Assembly (NCBI RefSeq): GCF_029017505.1
Contig: NZ_JAQGEI010000039.1
Span: 1-52,156 of the forward strand
DNA length: 52,156 bases
Direction: 5' to 3'
Source: Sedimenticola hydrogenitrophicus
Lineage (GTDB): Bacteria; Pseudomonadota; Gammaproteobacteria; Chromatiales; Chromatiaceae
The notes beneath the pieces are model-generated. The model did not search any database and was not told where the DNA came from. It was given only the letters and a program-made list of their open reading frames with translations. Below, in pieces: positions 18,714-27,794 of this stretch. Both the position numbers and the translations under genes were made by a program. Position 1 is the first letter of the stretch, and each line of letters opens with the position of its first letter.

Positions 18714-20804
18714 ATGAGCAACATTGAACAGATTCATGTCCCCGACATCGGGGAGTTCGAAGATGTGGAGATTATCGAGATCCTGGTGTCGGCGGGTGAT
18801 GCCATCAACATCGATGACCCGCTGCTTACCCTGGAGAGCGACAAGGCCTCCATGGAGATCCCGTCGCCGTTCTCCGGCACGGTGCAGGAGCTCTTCGTCA
18901 AGCTGGGCGACAGGGTATCGACCGGCAGCCTGATCCTCAGCCTGGACAAGGCGGCGGAACCCAAGGTGGCGGTGCAGGAGCCGCAACCGCTGCTGCAGAA
19001 AAACGCCAACCACGGCGCGGCACCGGGCGATGCCGGCAAGACCGTGCTGCAGGACGTCTACGTACCCGATATCGGCGATTTCCAGGACGTGGACGTGATC
19101 GAGGTGCTGGTGATGCCCGGCGACAGGATCGGCGTCGACACCCCGATGCTCACCCTGGAGAGCGACAAGGCCTCCATGGAGTTGCCCTCCCCCAGCAGCG
19201 GCACCGTCCACTCGGTGCATGTCCAGGTGGGCGAACAGGTCTCCCAGGGCGATCTGGTGCTGACCCTGGAGGTGGCCAGTCCCGGCGGCGCCGGCGCCAA
19301 GGCATCGTCGGCCAGGGCCGGAGCCGGCCCGACCCCGGCCGCCCCCAAGGTGGCGGCCAGCCAGGAGCCGACCGCCTATATCGGTAACGCCGACATCCAG
19401 GCCGACGTGGTGGTGCTGGGCGCCGGTCCCGGCGGCTATACCGCCGCCTTCCGCGCCGCCGACCTGGGCAAAAAGGTGATCCTGATCGAGCGCCACGCCA
19501 GCCTCGGCGGCGTCTGCCTGAATGTCGGTTGCATCCCGTCCAAGGCGCTGCTGCACGCCGCCAAGGTGCTGGAGGAGGCGCGCGACTTCCGGAACCACGG
19601 CCTCAAATTCATTGAGCCGGAGGTGGACCTGGACGCCCTGCGCGACTGGAAGAACGGCGTCGTCAGCCGCCTCACCGGCGGCCTGATGGGCTTGGCCAAA
19701 CAGCGCAAGGTGCAGGTGGTGAACGGCTATGGCAAATTCATCGACCAGAGCAATATCGAGGTCACCGACGCCGAGGGCCAGACCACCACCGTCGGCTTCA
19801 GCCAGTGCATCATCGCCGCCGGTTCGGCCCCGGTAAAACTGCCGTTCCTGCCGGATGACGAGCGCATCATCGACTCCACCGGCGCCCTGATGCTGAAACA
19901 GATCCCCAAGCGCATGCTGGTGATCGGTGGCGGCATTATCGGCCTGGAGATGGCCACGGTCTATCACGCCCTGGGTAGCCGGATCAGCGTCGTCGAAATG
20001 CTCGATGGCCTGATCACCGGGGCCGACAAGGATATCGTCAAGCCGCTGCACAAGAAGCTGGAGAAGCAGTACGAGGCGATCCTCACCCAGACCCGGGTCA
20101 GCAAAGTGGAAGCCCTGGACGAGGGACTGCGGGTCACCTTCGAGGGCGCCAAGGCACCGGAGCCCCAGCTCTATGACGCCATCCTGGTGGCTGTGGGCCG
20201 CGCGCCCAACGGCCACAAGATCGACGCCCAAAACGCCGGGGTGGCGGTGGATGATCACGGCTTCATCCACGTCGACAAGCAGCAGCGCAGCAACGTGCCG
20301 CACATCTTCGCCATCGGCGACGTGGTGGGCCAGCCGATGCTGGCGCACAAGGCGGTGCATGAGGGCAAGGTGGCGGCCGAGGTGTGCGCCGGACTCAGCA
20401 CCTTCTTCGACGCCTGGGTGATCCCGTCGGTCGCCTACACCGATCCGGAGATCGCCTGGGTCGGCAAGACCGAAGCGGAGGCCAAGGCCGAGGGGATCAA
20501 GTTCGGCAAGGGGGCCTTCCCCTGGGCGGCCAGCGGCCGTTCCCTGTCACTGGGACGGGACGAGGGGCTGACCAAAATGATCTTCGACGAGGAGAGCGGC
20601 CAGGTGATCGGTGCCGGCATCGTCGGTCCCAACGCCGGGGACCTGATCGCCGAGGTCTGCCTGGCCATCGAGATGGGTTGTGATGCCTCCGATATCGGTC
20701 TCACCGTGCACCCGCATCCGACCCTGTCGGAGACGGTGGCCATGGCGGCCGAGGCGTTCGAGGGCAGCATCACCGACTTGTTCATCCCGAAACGCAAAAA
20801 GTAA
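18714..20804 (+). CDS. lpdA: Dihydrolipoyl dehydrogenase (PDH E3) with two N-terminal lipoyl domains
   Basis: FAD enzyme that reoxidises dihydrolipoyl groups with NAD+. The 696 residues are about 220 longer than a standard Lpd. The extra N-terminal part contains two complete lipoyl domains: residues 3-78 (K44) and 113-188 (K152), each with the same ESDKASME lipoylation motif, separated by a short linker and followed by an Ala/Gly/Pro linker (about 188-225). The flavoprotein begins near 228 with GAGPGG (236-241) and the redox pair C268/C273 (CLNVGC), then a second Rossmann motif (GGGIIGLE) and the C-terminal dimer interface with HPHPTLSE. One lipoyl domain on E3 is known in several proteobacteria; two is unusual. 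Confidence 0.96.
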   Translation: MSNIEQIHVPDIGEFEDVEIIEILVSAGDAINIDDPLLTLESDKASMEIPSPFSGTVQELFVKLGDRVSTGSLILSLDKAAEPKVAVQEPQPLLQKNANHGAAPGDAGKTVLQDVYVPDIGDFQDVDVIEVLVMPGDRIGVDTPMLTLESDKASMELPSPSSGTVHSVHVQVGEQVSQGDLVLTLEVASPGGAGAKASSARAGAGPTPAAPKVAASQEPTAYIGNADIQADVVVLGAGPGGYTAAFRAADLGKKVILIERHASLGGVCLNVGCIPSKALLHAAKVLEEARDFRNHGLKFIEPEVDLDALRDWKNGVVSRLTGGLMGLAKQRKVQVVNGYGKFIDQSNIEVTDAEGQTTTVGFSQCIIAAGSAPVKLPFLPDDERIIDSTGALMLKQIPKRMLVIGGGIIGLEMATVYHALGSRISVVEMLDGLITGADKDIVKPLHKKLEKQYEAILTQTRVSKVEALDEGLRVTFEGAKAPEPQLYDAILVAVGRAPNGHKIDAQNAGVAVDDHGFIHVDKQQRSNVPHIFAIGDVVGQPMLAHKAVHEGKVAAEVCAGLSTFFDAWVIPSVAYTDPEIAWVGKTEAEAKAEGIKFGKGAFPWAASGRSLSLGRDEGLTKMIFDEESGQVIGAGIVGPNAGDLIAEVCLAIEMGCDASDIGLTVHPHPTLSETVAMAAEAFEGSITDLFIPKRKK

Positions 20805-20821
20805 CTAGACAGGCCAGCCAA

Positions 20822-21868
20822 ATGACAGACTCCAGGGTAAAACGCCAGGTGGTGGCGGGCGAGAAGCTGCGCGATGCCGACAAGGTGTCGCGTATCCCGA
20901 TCAAGGTGGTGCCCGCCGCCACCCCGTTGCCGAAGCCGGAGTGGCTGCGCATCAAGCTCCCCGACCCGGCGCAGCGGCGCCGGGTCGAGGCGCTGGTGGC
21001 GGAGACCGGGCTGCACACGGTCTGCCAGGAGGCGGCCTGCCCCAACCTGGCGGAGTGTTTTCATCACGGCACCGCCACCTTCATGATCATGGGGGACATC
21101 TGCACCCGCCGCTGCCCGTTCTGCGACGTGGCCCACGGCCGGCCGCTGGCCCTGGACCAGGGAGAACCGGCGCGCCTGGCCGCAGCGGTGAAAAAGATGG
21201 GTCTGCGCTACGTGGTGATCACCTCGGTGGACCGGGACGATCTGGCGGATGGCGGCGCCGGCCACTACGCCGCCTGCATCCAGGCGGTGCGCGAGGCCAA
21301 TCCGGGCATCAAGGTGGAGATCCTGGTACCCGACTTCCGCGGCCGCATGGAACCGGCGCTGAATATCCTTGGCGAAACGCCCCCGGATGTGCTGAATCAC
21401 AACCTGGAGACGGTGCCACGGTTGTATAAGTCCGTGCGTCCCGGTGCCGATTACCAGTGGTCACTCGATCTGCTGCAAGAATTCAAGCGCGAGCACCCCG
21501 AGGTAGCGACCAAATCGGGCCTGATGCTGGGCCTGGGTGAAACCGTGATGGAGATCAGCCAGGTGATGCAGGATCTGCGTAGCCACGGCTGCGAACTGCT
21601 CACCCTGGGCCAGTACCTGCAACCCAGCCCCCACCATCTGCCGGTGAGCCGCTATGTCACCCCGGCCGAGTTTGATCAGTTGAAACGCTACGGCGAGGAA
21701 CTCGGCTTCTCCCACGTGGCGAGCGGCCCCTTCGTGCGCTCCTCCTACCACGCCGACGCCCAGGCCGCCGGACTGGTGGCACCGGCCCCGACCCGTGACA
21801 CCGACCGGCGGCGCAATCCCGACAGCGTTCCCCAGGTGGTCACTTGGCACGACGCCGACCTGTTTTAA
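20822..21868 (+). CDS. lipA: Lipoyl synthase
   Basis: Radical-SAM enzyme that inserts two sulfurs into octanoyl groups on lipoyl domains. The 348 residues show the auxiliary cluster motif [12 protein letters not shown] and the radical-SAM motif CTRRCPFC, plus the C-terminal RSSYHAD region carrying the conserved serine. It starts 17 bases after the lpdA stop and is clearly in the PDH operon, next to three lipoyl domains that need it. LipB is not in the window. Confidence 0.97.
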   Translation: MTDSRVKRQVVAGEKLRDADKVSRIPIKVVPAATPLPKPEWLRIKLPDPAQRRRVEALVAETGLHTVCQEAACPNLAECFHHGTATFMIMGDICTRRCPFCDVAHGRPLALDQGEPARLAAAVKKMGLRYVVITSVDRDDLADGGAGHYAACIQAVREANPGIKVEILVPDFRGRMEPALNILGETPPDVLNHNLETVPRLYKSVRPGADYQWSLDLLQEFKREHPEVATKSGLMLGLGETVMEISQVMQDLRSHGCELLTLGQYLQPSPHHLPVSRYVTPAEFDQLKRYGEELGFSHVASGPFVRSSYHADAQAAGLVAPAPTRDTDRRRNPDSVPQVVTWHDADLF

Positions 21869-21911
21869 TATTTCTCATCATGATCCCCCGTTGCCGTCAT
21901 TGATGTAACTC

Positions 21912-21940
21912 GTAGGTTGGGGTGAGGAACGAACCCCAAC
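21912..21940. repeat. REP-like unit (GTAGGTTGGGGTGAG family)
   Basis: A 29-base unit after lipA, identical to the reverse complement of 22076-22104 and closely related to the arms of the hairpin at 13141-13228. The internal TTGGGG...CCCCAA arms pair with each other. Confidence 0.8.
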
Positions 21941-22019
21941 GAGGCTATGCCGGCGATGCTCGAGAGCCATAGGGCGCCCTATGACTACCCCCGTGTTCCG
22001 AAACAGCTGCTTTAGTCGC

Positions 22020-22104
22020 GTAGGTTGGGGTAAGCCTGCGAACCCCAACGGGGTTTCATGCGTGTGCACCAGGATGTTGGGGTTCGTTCCTCACCCCAAC
22101 CTAC
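22020..22104. repeat. Paired REP-like hairpin
   Basis: Two inverted units of the GTAGGTTGGGG family (22020-22048 and 22076-22104) form an 85-base hairpin like the one at 13141. With the unit at 21912 they occupy most of the 21869-22195 gap, in which I see no gene. Confidence 0.8.
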
Positions 22105-22195
22105 GGGCTCATACTGACGTATCCCCTGCTGTCATCAAGCTGACCCATTCATTCATTAGCCTGTACCCGATGCAAACATTGCGGGAGACAAGCGC

Positions 22196-22336
22196 ATGAA
22201 TGAGACCCTCGCCCACGGCTTTTCCGAGGCCTGCTTCGAACAGGACGAGTTCGATTATGGCTATATCGATCTGGACAACCTGGATGACCTGGACGACGAG
22301 GAGGTGCAGGAGTATTTCGACTCCCTGGATCAGTAA
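22196..22336 (+). CDS. Small acidic protein (46 aa), function unknown
   Basis: A 46-codon frame with a good Shine-Dalgarno (GGGAG, 8 bases before the ATG). The product has 17 Asp/Glu, no Lys or Arg and one His, with an alternating acidic/aromatic/leucine pattern in its second half (DLDNLDDLDDEEVQEYFDSL). That composition and the high GC at third positions suggest a real gene. I do not recognise a family. Possible roles such as a partner for a basic or nucleic-acid-binding protein would be guesses. Confidence 0.6.
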   Translation: MNETLAHGFSEACFEQDEFDYGYIDLDNLDDLDDEEVQEYFDSLDQ

Positions 22337-22409
22337 CCGACAGTTCCCCGCGCCATCACCCACCACTTTCCGGCGGCTAGAACTGCCGCCCCCTGTGCGA
22401 TGCGTTGCA

Positions 22410-23342
22410 TCAGCGCTGCGGGTTCTCTTCCTGCAGCCCCGGCCGCCTGATCCAGCGCCGCAGCAGCCGCCTGGGCATGATGATCAGCACATTGCCCAGC
22501 ACCACCAGCGCCACTCCGGCGCCGGCCATCAGGCTCCAGTGATAGTTCTCGAACAGGGTCGAGATGCCCAGCGCCACCAGGGGGAACAACACGGTGGCAT
22601 AGGCCGCCTTCTCCGGGCCGATGCGGCCCAGCAGGGTAAGGTAGCTGCCGAAGGCTAGCACCGAACCGAACAGGGCCAGATAGAGCAGCGACAGGTTATA
22701 GGGGAGCGACGACTCGTAAGCCAGCTCCACCCCCTGCACCAGGGCGTAGAGGAACAGGATCAGCGCACCATAGACCATGCCGAAAGCGTTGCTCTGGATC
22801 ACCGGCAGCCGCCGCTGCTGGTTCCTGGCCGAGAGCATGTTGCCCAGGGAGGCGATAAAGGTCCCCAGCAGGCTCAGCAGCAACCCCTTCAGGGCGCCGC
22901 CGTTCTGCTGCAGACTGGCCACCTCGGGCCAGAACACCAGGGTGATGCCGAGCAACCCAACCAGGGCGCCCAGCACCATCGAGGCATCCATCGGCTTGCG
23001 GAAAAACAGCGCGCTGTTGACGATGTTCATCAGCACGATGGTGGAGAAGATCACCGCGATCAGGCCGCTGGTGAGCTCGGCGGTGGCCCAGTAGAAGATC
23101 AGGTAGTTAAGACAGAACAGCATCAGCCCCTGCAGCGCCATCCACAGATGCTCGTGCCGTTCGAAGCGTAACGGCAGTCCGCGCAGCCAACACCAGGCAA
23201 ACAGGATCAGCGCCGCCAGGGCGAAGCGGTAGGCGACCGACAGTTCGGGAGGCACACTGCCCAACTGGAACTTGATGGCATACCAGGTGGAGCCCCAGAT
23301 AAAGACGGCGGCGAAATAGAGACTGACGGAGTGGGTGAGCAT
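22410..23342 (-). CDS. EamA/DMT-family transporter
   Basis: Inner-membrane carrier of the drug/metabolite transporter superfamily: 310 residues, about ten hydrophobic helices in two EamA repeats, with the family-typical WGSTWYAIK at the N-terminus and a basic C-terminal tail (PRRLLRRWIRR). The substrate is not predictable; relatives export amino acids or metabolites. Single gene, facing away from the epimerase gene to its right. Confidence 0.9.
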   Translation of the reverse strand: MLTHSVSLYFAAVFIWGSTWYAIKFQLGSVPPELSVAYRFALAALILFAWCWLRGLPLRFERHEHLWMALQGLMLFCLNYLIFYWATAELTSGLIAVIFSTIVLMNIVNSALFFRKPMDASMVLGALVGLLGITLVFWPEVASLQQNGGALKGLLLSLLGTFIASLGNMLSARNQQRRLPVIQSNAFGMVYGALILFLYALVQGVELAYESSLPYNLSLLYLALFGSVLAFGSYLTLLGRIGPEKAAYATVLFPLVALGISTLFENYHWSLMAGAGVALVVLGNVLIIMPRRLLRRWIRRPGLQEENPQR

Positions 23343-23518
23343 GGTGCGGCGGCGTCCTTGTGTCCGGCAAAAGTTGTCTTATACGCGCTTGGGTTGAATA
23401 AATAAAATGGGTTTCGACAGGGCTTTTGGCCGCCCACTCTTTTCAGCGGGTCATTGAGGGTCCGGCTGGGCTATGCTTGTGACAATGCCACCGCAACCGT
23501 TCACCCCTGGGAGCCCGC

Positions 23519-24382
23519 ATGAAGATCGCCATTACCGGAGCCACCGGGTTTGTCGGCCGCCACCTCTGCCACGCGCTGGAGAACGAAGGCCATCAGCTGC
23601 TCAAGCTGGGACGCAGTGAGGTCCAGGCAGAGACGGCGCTCCTGGCGGAACGGTTACAAGGCTGTGAAACCGTAATCAATCTGGCCGGGGAAAACATCGC
23701 CCGCCGCTGGACCGAGCAATACATGCAGGCCCTGTACGACAGCCGGGTGCTGACCACCCGCGCCCTGGTACAGGCGATTCGGCTGCTGGAGCAACGGCCG
23801 GGACTGTTCATCTCCACCTCCGCCCTCGGCGCCTTCGACAGCAGCGGCCGCTATAGCGAGGCCGATGCGCCCAACGCCGGCGGCTTTTTCGGCCACCTTA
23901 CCCGCGACTGGGAGCAGGCGGCCCGCGGAGCGGAGATGCTTGGAGTACGCACCCTGATCTTCCGGCTCAGCCTGGTATTGGGGCGCGACGGCGGCATGAT
24001 GAAACAGCTGCTGCCGCCATTTCGCCTGGGGCTGGGTGGTCCGGTCGGCGACGGCAGCCAACCCTTCTCATGGATTCATATCCACGACCTGGTGCGCGCC
24101 TACCGCTTTGCCCTCGACCATCCCGAGATGGAGGGGGTCTACCACCTCAGCGCCCCCGACCCCACCAGCAACCGCGAATTCGCCCGGGCATTGGGCCGGC
24201 AACTGCACCGACCCGCCCTGTTGCCGGTGCCCCTGTTCGCCCTGAAGCTGCGTTTCGGCAAGGGGGCGGATGCACTGGCCTCCGGCCAATACCTGATCTC
24301 GGAGCGTCTGCCCGAGGCCGGATTCCATTTTCAATACGACACCCTGGCCAAGGCGTTGGCGGAGATCACGTCGGGGTTGTAG
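23519..24382 (+). CDS. TIGR01777-family NAD(P)-dependent epimerase-like protein (YfcH-like)
   Basis: Extended short-chain dehydrogenase of the YfcH/TIGR01777 group; 287 residues. The N-terminal nucleotide motif is ITGATGFVGRHL, followed by VINLAGENIARRW, a family hallmark. The usual SDR catalytic Tyr-xxx-Lys is replaced, as is normal in this group. The reaction of the family is not established; plant relatives act in plastid division. GGGAG lies upstream of the ATG. The next gene starts 25 bases downstream on the same strand. Confidence 0.9.
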   Translation: MKIAITGATGFVGRHLCHALENEGHQLLKLGRSEVQAETALLAERLQGCETVINLAGENIARRWTEQYMQALYDSRVLTTRALVQAIRLLEQRPGLFISTSALGAFDSSGRYSEADAPNAGGFFGHLTRDWEQAARGAEMLGVRTLIFRLSLVLGRDGGMMKQLLPPFRLGLGGPVGDGSQPFSWIHIHDLVRAYRFALDHPEMEGVYHLSAPDPTSNREFARALGRQLHRPALLPVPLFALKLRFGKGADALASGQYLISERLPEAGFHFQYDTLAKALAEITSGL

Positions 24383-24407
24383 CAGTATAGAATCCGGTTA
24401 TCAAACC

Positions 24408-25370
24408 ATGCACCAGAACAACGACAATCCCGTCACCATCGGCATAAGCAGCTGCCTGCTGGGAGAGCCGGTCCGTTACGACGGCGACCACAAGCGTGAC
24501 CGATTCATCACCGACCAGTTGGCAAAATACCTGCGTTTCGTCCCTGTCTGCCCGGAGATGGGCAGCGGCATGCCGGTACCGCGGCCGCCGATCCGCCTGG
24601 TGGGCGATCCGCACCAGCCCCGTGCCGTGGAAGTGGACAACCCGGACATCGATGTAACGCGCCAACTGGAGGCGTACTCGAAGAAGGCGCTCGCCACCCT
24701 GGGCGGGATCAGCGGCTATATCCTGAAGAAGGACTCCCCAAGCTGTGACATGAAGCGGGTCAAGGTCTACCCCGCGCAGGGCGGCAGCGCCGAGCGCAAG
24801 GGTTCCGGCATCTTTGCCCGGCTACTGATGGAGCGCTACCCCGACCTGCCGGTCGAGGACGAGGCGCGGCTCAACGATGCGGTGCTGCGGGAGAACTTCA
24901 TCAACCGGGTGTTCGTTTATCACCACTGGCAGCAGTTGCTGGGCGAAGGACTCACACCGGCCCGACTGATCGATTTCCATGCGCGGCACAAATACCTGGT
25001 GATGGCCCACTCCCAGGCCGCCTACAAGCGTATGGGCCGGCTACTGGCAAACGTGCCGAAGAATGCGCTCCCGCGTATCGGCGAGACTTATATCCACGAA
25101 CTGATGACCGCCCTGCAACGGCCGGTGAACCGCAAGGGGCACACCAATGTACTGCAACACATCATGGGCTACCTGAAGCGCCGCATCGACACCCATGACA
25201 AACAAGAGCTGACAGAGAGCATCGAGCGTTACCGGCAGGGCGAGATCCCGCTGGTGGTACCCATCACCCTGATCCGCCACTACTTCCGAAGGCATCCCGA
25301 CCCCTACATCAATCGGCAGGTCTACCTGCAACCCCATCCGGAAAAGTTGGGACTCAGGAATCAGCTCTAG
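24408..25370 (+). CDS. DUF523 (TudS-like) / DUF1722 fusion protein
   Basis: Two-domain protein of 320 residues. The N-terminal half (about 1-155) matches DUF523/TudS, the thiouracil desulfidase family, with the three cluster-binding cysteines in place: C16 (ISSCLLGE), C48 (PVCPEM) and C113 (DSPSCDM). The C-terminal half (about 190-310) matches DUF1722 (YbgA-type). TudS homologues remove sulfur from thio-bases with a [4Fe-4S] cluster; the role of DUF1722 is unknown. Fusion of the two is common in proteobacteria. It converges with the EamA gene to its right with only 16 bases between. Confidence 0.9.
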   Translation: MHQNNDNPVTIGISSCLLGEPVRYDGDHKRDRFITDQLAKYLRFVPVCPEMGSGMPVPRPPIRLVGDPHQPRAVEVDNPDIDVTRQLEAYSKKALATLGGISGYILKKDSPSCDMKRVKVYPAQGGSAERKGSGIFARLLMERYPDLPVEDEARLNDAVLRENFINRVFVYHHWQQLLGEGLTPARLIDFHARHKYLVMAHSQAAYKRMGRLLANVPKNALPRIGETYIHELMTALQRPVNRKGHTNVLQHIMGYLKRRIDTHDKQELTESIERYRQGEIPLVVPITLIRHYFRRHPDPYINRQVYLQPHPEKLGLRNQL

Positions 25371-25386
25371 CTCCACCTCGGTCTCA

Positions 25387-26340
25387 TCAGCTTCGTTCAT
25401 CCGCGACCAGAGGTTTCCCCGCGCTATCGGCAGTCGATACGGTACCGGCCCGCTCTGGCCGGTTCACCAGGTAGATGCCCAGGCCGACAAACAGCAGCGC
25501 TACCAGCAACAGCAGCGACAACGGCTCATCCAGCACCAGATGGCCGGCCAACACACCGAACAGGGGGGTCAGGAAGGTGAAGGCGGAGAGGCGGCCGGCC
25601 GGGTAGTGACGCACCAGCCAGAACCAGACCAGGTAGGTGATGAAGGCAACCCAGATGGTCTGAAACAGCAGACTGCCGAGGACCAGGGGCGTGAGCCGGG
25701 TGATGCCCGGCTCATCCACGGCCCACGAAGCCCCAAGCAGCAGGATGGCGGAAACGCCGAGCTGATAGAGCAGCGTCCTGGCAGGCGCCAGGGTACGCAG
25801 CACCGACGCCTTGATCACCACCGTGGTGGAGCCCCAGAGGATCGCCGCCAGCACCAGCATGCTGTCGCCGATCAGCATCTTCTGCGAGGGGAAGCTGATG
25901 GATTCTCCAAACGCCAGCAGGATGCCGGCAAAGGCACCGCTGAGACCAACCACCTGGACCCAGCGCAGCCGCTCGCCGGGGATAAAAAAGTGCGCCCCGA
26001 TCGCCACCACGAAGGGCGAGAGATAGAGAAAGATCACCGCCCGCGAGGCGTTGGTGAACTCCAGGCCCCAGAAAATCAGCAGAAACTCCCCGCTAAACAG
26101 CAGCCCGGCTACCAGCCCCCAGCCAAACGAACCATCCCGCTCCAGAATCGGTATCCGCCGCAACCCCATCCACAGCAGCAATAGCCCGGTCGCGCCCAGG
26201 GAGCGGATGCCGGCCTGCAGGAACGGTGGAACGGCGACGCCGGCCAGCTTGACCGCCACCTGTTGCAGCCCCCAACTGGCGCACAGCACCAGCAGGATGG
26301 CCATGGCCAGCAGATCGAGATGGGTTTTGCGGTCGGACAT
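25387..26340 (-). CDS. EamA/DMT-family transporter
   Basis: Second drug/metabolite transporter in the window: 317 residues, ten predicted helices, N-terminal CASWGLQQVAVKLA and the second EamA repeat from about residue 150. It is only distantly like the 22.4-kb copy, so the two are not a recent duplication. GGGAG precedes the ATG. It is followed upstream by the LysE-family gene on the same strand (gap 36 bases), suggesting a two-gene export unit. Confidence 0.9.
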   Translation of the reverse strand: MSDRKTHLDLLAMAILLVLCASWGLQQVAVKLAGVAVPPFLQAGIRSLGATGLLLLWMGLRRIPILERDGSFGWGLVAGLLFSGEFLLIFWGLEFTNASRAVIFLYLSPFVVAIGAHFFIPGERLRWVQVVGLSGAFAGILLAFGESISFPSQKMLIGDSMLVLAAILWGSTTVVIKASVLRTLAPARTLLYQLGVSAILLLGASWAVDEPGITRLTPLVLGSLLFQTIWVAFITYLVWFWLVRHYPAGRLSAFTFLTPLFGVLAGHLVLDEPLSLLLLVALLFVGLGIYLVNRPERAGTVSTADSAGKPLVADERS

Positions 26341-26376
26341 GGGTGGCTCCCGGTCGGTCTTGGGGGATCGCTTCGA

Positions 26377-26994
26377 TCAGTGCCGCAGGCCGATATAGGC
26401 ACCGGCCGCCATCATGATGGAGCCGGCCACCCGATTGAGTCCGCGCATCGCCCGTTCGGAACGGAATTTCTGCCGCGCCCAGGAGGCGGTGACCGCAATC
26501 AGCATCAGGCCCAGCATGAGACCGACCAGGGTAATCACCGAAGCCAGGACGATATCCCCGGTTGTCAGCACGCTCAGATCCATGAAGGTGGGCAGAAAGG
26601 CGATATAGAACAGGATCACCTTGGGGTTGGAGGCCGAGATCAGGAAGCCCTGGATAAAACTCTTCACTTGATCGCTCGACTTCACCCCGGCCGCTTCGGT
26701 GGCCAGGCTCGGCCGGGTGCGCCACATACGCCAGCCGAGATAGAGCAGATAGGCAGCGCCCAGAACGCGGATCACCGTGAACAGGCCGCCCCAGTGTTCG
26801 GCGATGGCCGCCAGGCCGTAGCAGGCGAAGACCAGGTAAACAATATCGCTGACCGCCATCCCCAGGCCCAGGGTGAAACAGGCGGCCGCGCCTTCGGTCA
26901 TGGCCCGTGCCAGGATTGCGAACACCCCGGGACCCGGGGTGATGGAGAAGATGAAGATGGCCACGAAAAAGGCCAGAGCGCTTTCTGCAGACAT
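26377..26994 (-). CDS. LysE-family amino-acid/metabolite exporter, copy 1
   Basis: RhtB/LysE-type inner-membrane exporter of 205 residues with about six helices and the N-terminal SITPGPGVFAI motif of the family. Start set at MSAESALAFF, the start shared with copy 2 (32289-32906); upstream in-frame codons are leader. The two proteins differ at 9 of 205 positions, and the DNA similarity continues about 86 bases upstream of the start. Confidence 0.92.
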   Translation of the reverse strand: MSAESALAFFVAIFIFSITPGPGVFAILARAMTEGAAACFTLGLGMAVSDIVYLVFACYGLAAIAEHWGGLFTVIRVLGAAYLLYLGWRMWRTRPSLATEAAGVKSSDQVKSFIQGFLISASNPKVILFYIAFLPTFMDLSVLTTGDIVLASVITLVGLMLGLMLIAVTASWARQKFRSERAMRGLNRVAGSIMMAAGAYIGLRH

Positions 26995-27080
26995 GGGTAG
27001 GGCCCTTCGCACCAGTAACCGTATGCACGGGATCATAACCGATCGGCCCGGCCAAAACAGTCGCCAAGGAGACAATTTCA
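26377..27080. repeat. 704-bp direct repeat, copy 1
   Basis: The LysE gene plus 86 bases upstream recurs in the same orientation at 32289-32992 with no net length change. Similarity begins at the stop codon and ends at GACAATTTCA on both copies. The 5.2 kb between them contains the hydrolase/GlxA/sigma-54/carbonic-anhydrase segment. Confidence 0.9.
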
Positions 27081-27240
27081 ATCTCTTTCGTCCCCTGCAC
27101 CTTCCGTTGCATAGGTAACTTGAGGGGTCGGAGTCAAATGGCGGTCACGATTTTGCCTTAACCCTTACCCGACGGGGACTTCCATCCCGCAAGATGAGAC
27201 GAGCATTGCTCGGCGCGAAAAGATACTTACTAAGCTTCCT
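27081..27240. other. Left edge of acquired-looking segment
   Basis: No gene. Contains GGGGTCGGAGTCAAAT (27125-27140), a sequence type often seen at ends of REP-associated transposon remnants, then a short CG-rich stretch before the isochorismatase stop. I cannot identify the element, and the link to a mobile element is only a suspicion. Confidence 0.3.
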
Positions 27241-27729
27241 CTACGCTAGGCTACAGCGAGCACTCAAACCTTGCAGCGCCAGGTCACTAAGAGCCTGAGC
27301 AGGGGCTGCGCAGCCTTTGGCAATAATATGGACATTCATGCCATGCGCCTGCGGCGACAAGGCGGTGTGCGTCACGCAATGCTGGGTCATCATGCCGGTA
27401 AGGTAAATATCAGTAATGCCTGCGTCGCGCAGGATTTGCTCTAGATTGGTTTCAAAGAAACTGTCGGCTTGGTGTTTGAGTACTACAGGAGCATCACCCA
27501 GTGCGGCGACGATAGCCGGGTGTATTTTCATGCCCTCCGTGTCTGGAACAAACGCTGGAGCCTCTGGCGGATTGAGATGTTGTACGCCAACAACCATCCA
27601 GCCATCGCGTTTGGCTTGCTCAATCGCGTCCACTGCGCCCTTACATGCGTTTTCTGCATTTTCCAGTGTGAATGCGCCACCGGGGAAGTAATCATTCTGT
27701 ATATCGATAACGAGTAATGCGTTTTTCAT
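27241..27729 (-). CDS. Isochorismatase-family cysteine hydrolase
   Basis: Soluble hydrolase of the isochorismatase/nicotinamidase fold, 162 residues. The triad is visible: D9 (VIDIQNDYFPGG), K85 and C118 (MMTQHCVTHTAL), with the preceding non-proline position typical of non-nicotinamidase members. The C-terminus (GLSARCSLA) is shorter and less conserved than usual (family 175-190), so the 3' end may have been clipped at the left edge of the segment. Base composition is lower in GC than in flanking genes. It follows the metallo-beta-lactamase gene by about 65 bases and is likely cotranscribed. The substrate is unknown. Confidence 0.85.
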   Translation of the reverse strand: MKNALLVIDIQNDYFPGGAFTLENAENACKGAVDAIEQAKRDGWMVVGVQHLNPPEAPAFVPDTEGMKIHPAIVAALGDAPVVLKHQADSFFETNLEQILRDAGITDIYLTGMMTQHCVTHTALSPQAHGMNVHIIAKGCAAPAQALSDLALQGLSARCSLA

Positions 27730-27794
27730 CGCGCTTCTCCTTCAGTGAAGCTTGGTGATAAGACTGTCTGTAACGGTGAGGCAGCCTTGTGGAA

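Noticed and set aside
18600-20360. 586-codon - strand frame opposite lpdA
   Set aside because: Antisense to lipoyl and FAD domains with strong conservation; no independent ribosome site.
27125-27240. Possible remnant of a transposon end or truncated gene at the left edge of the segment
   Set aside because: Only a short sequence resemblance; no transposase fragment or defined inverted repeat found.
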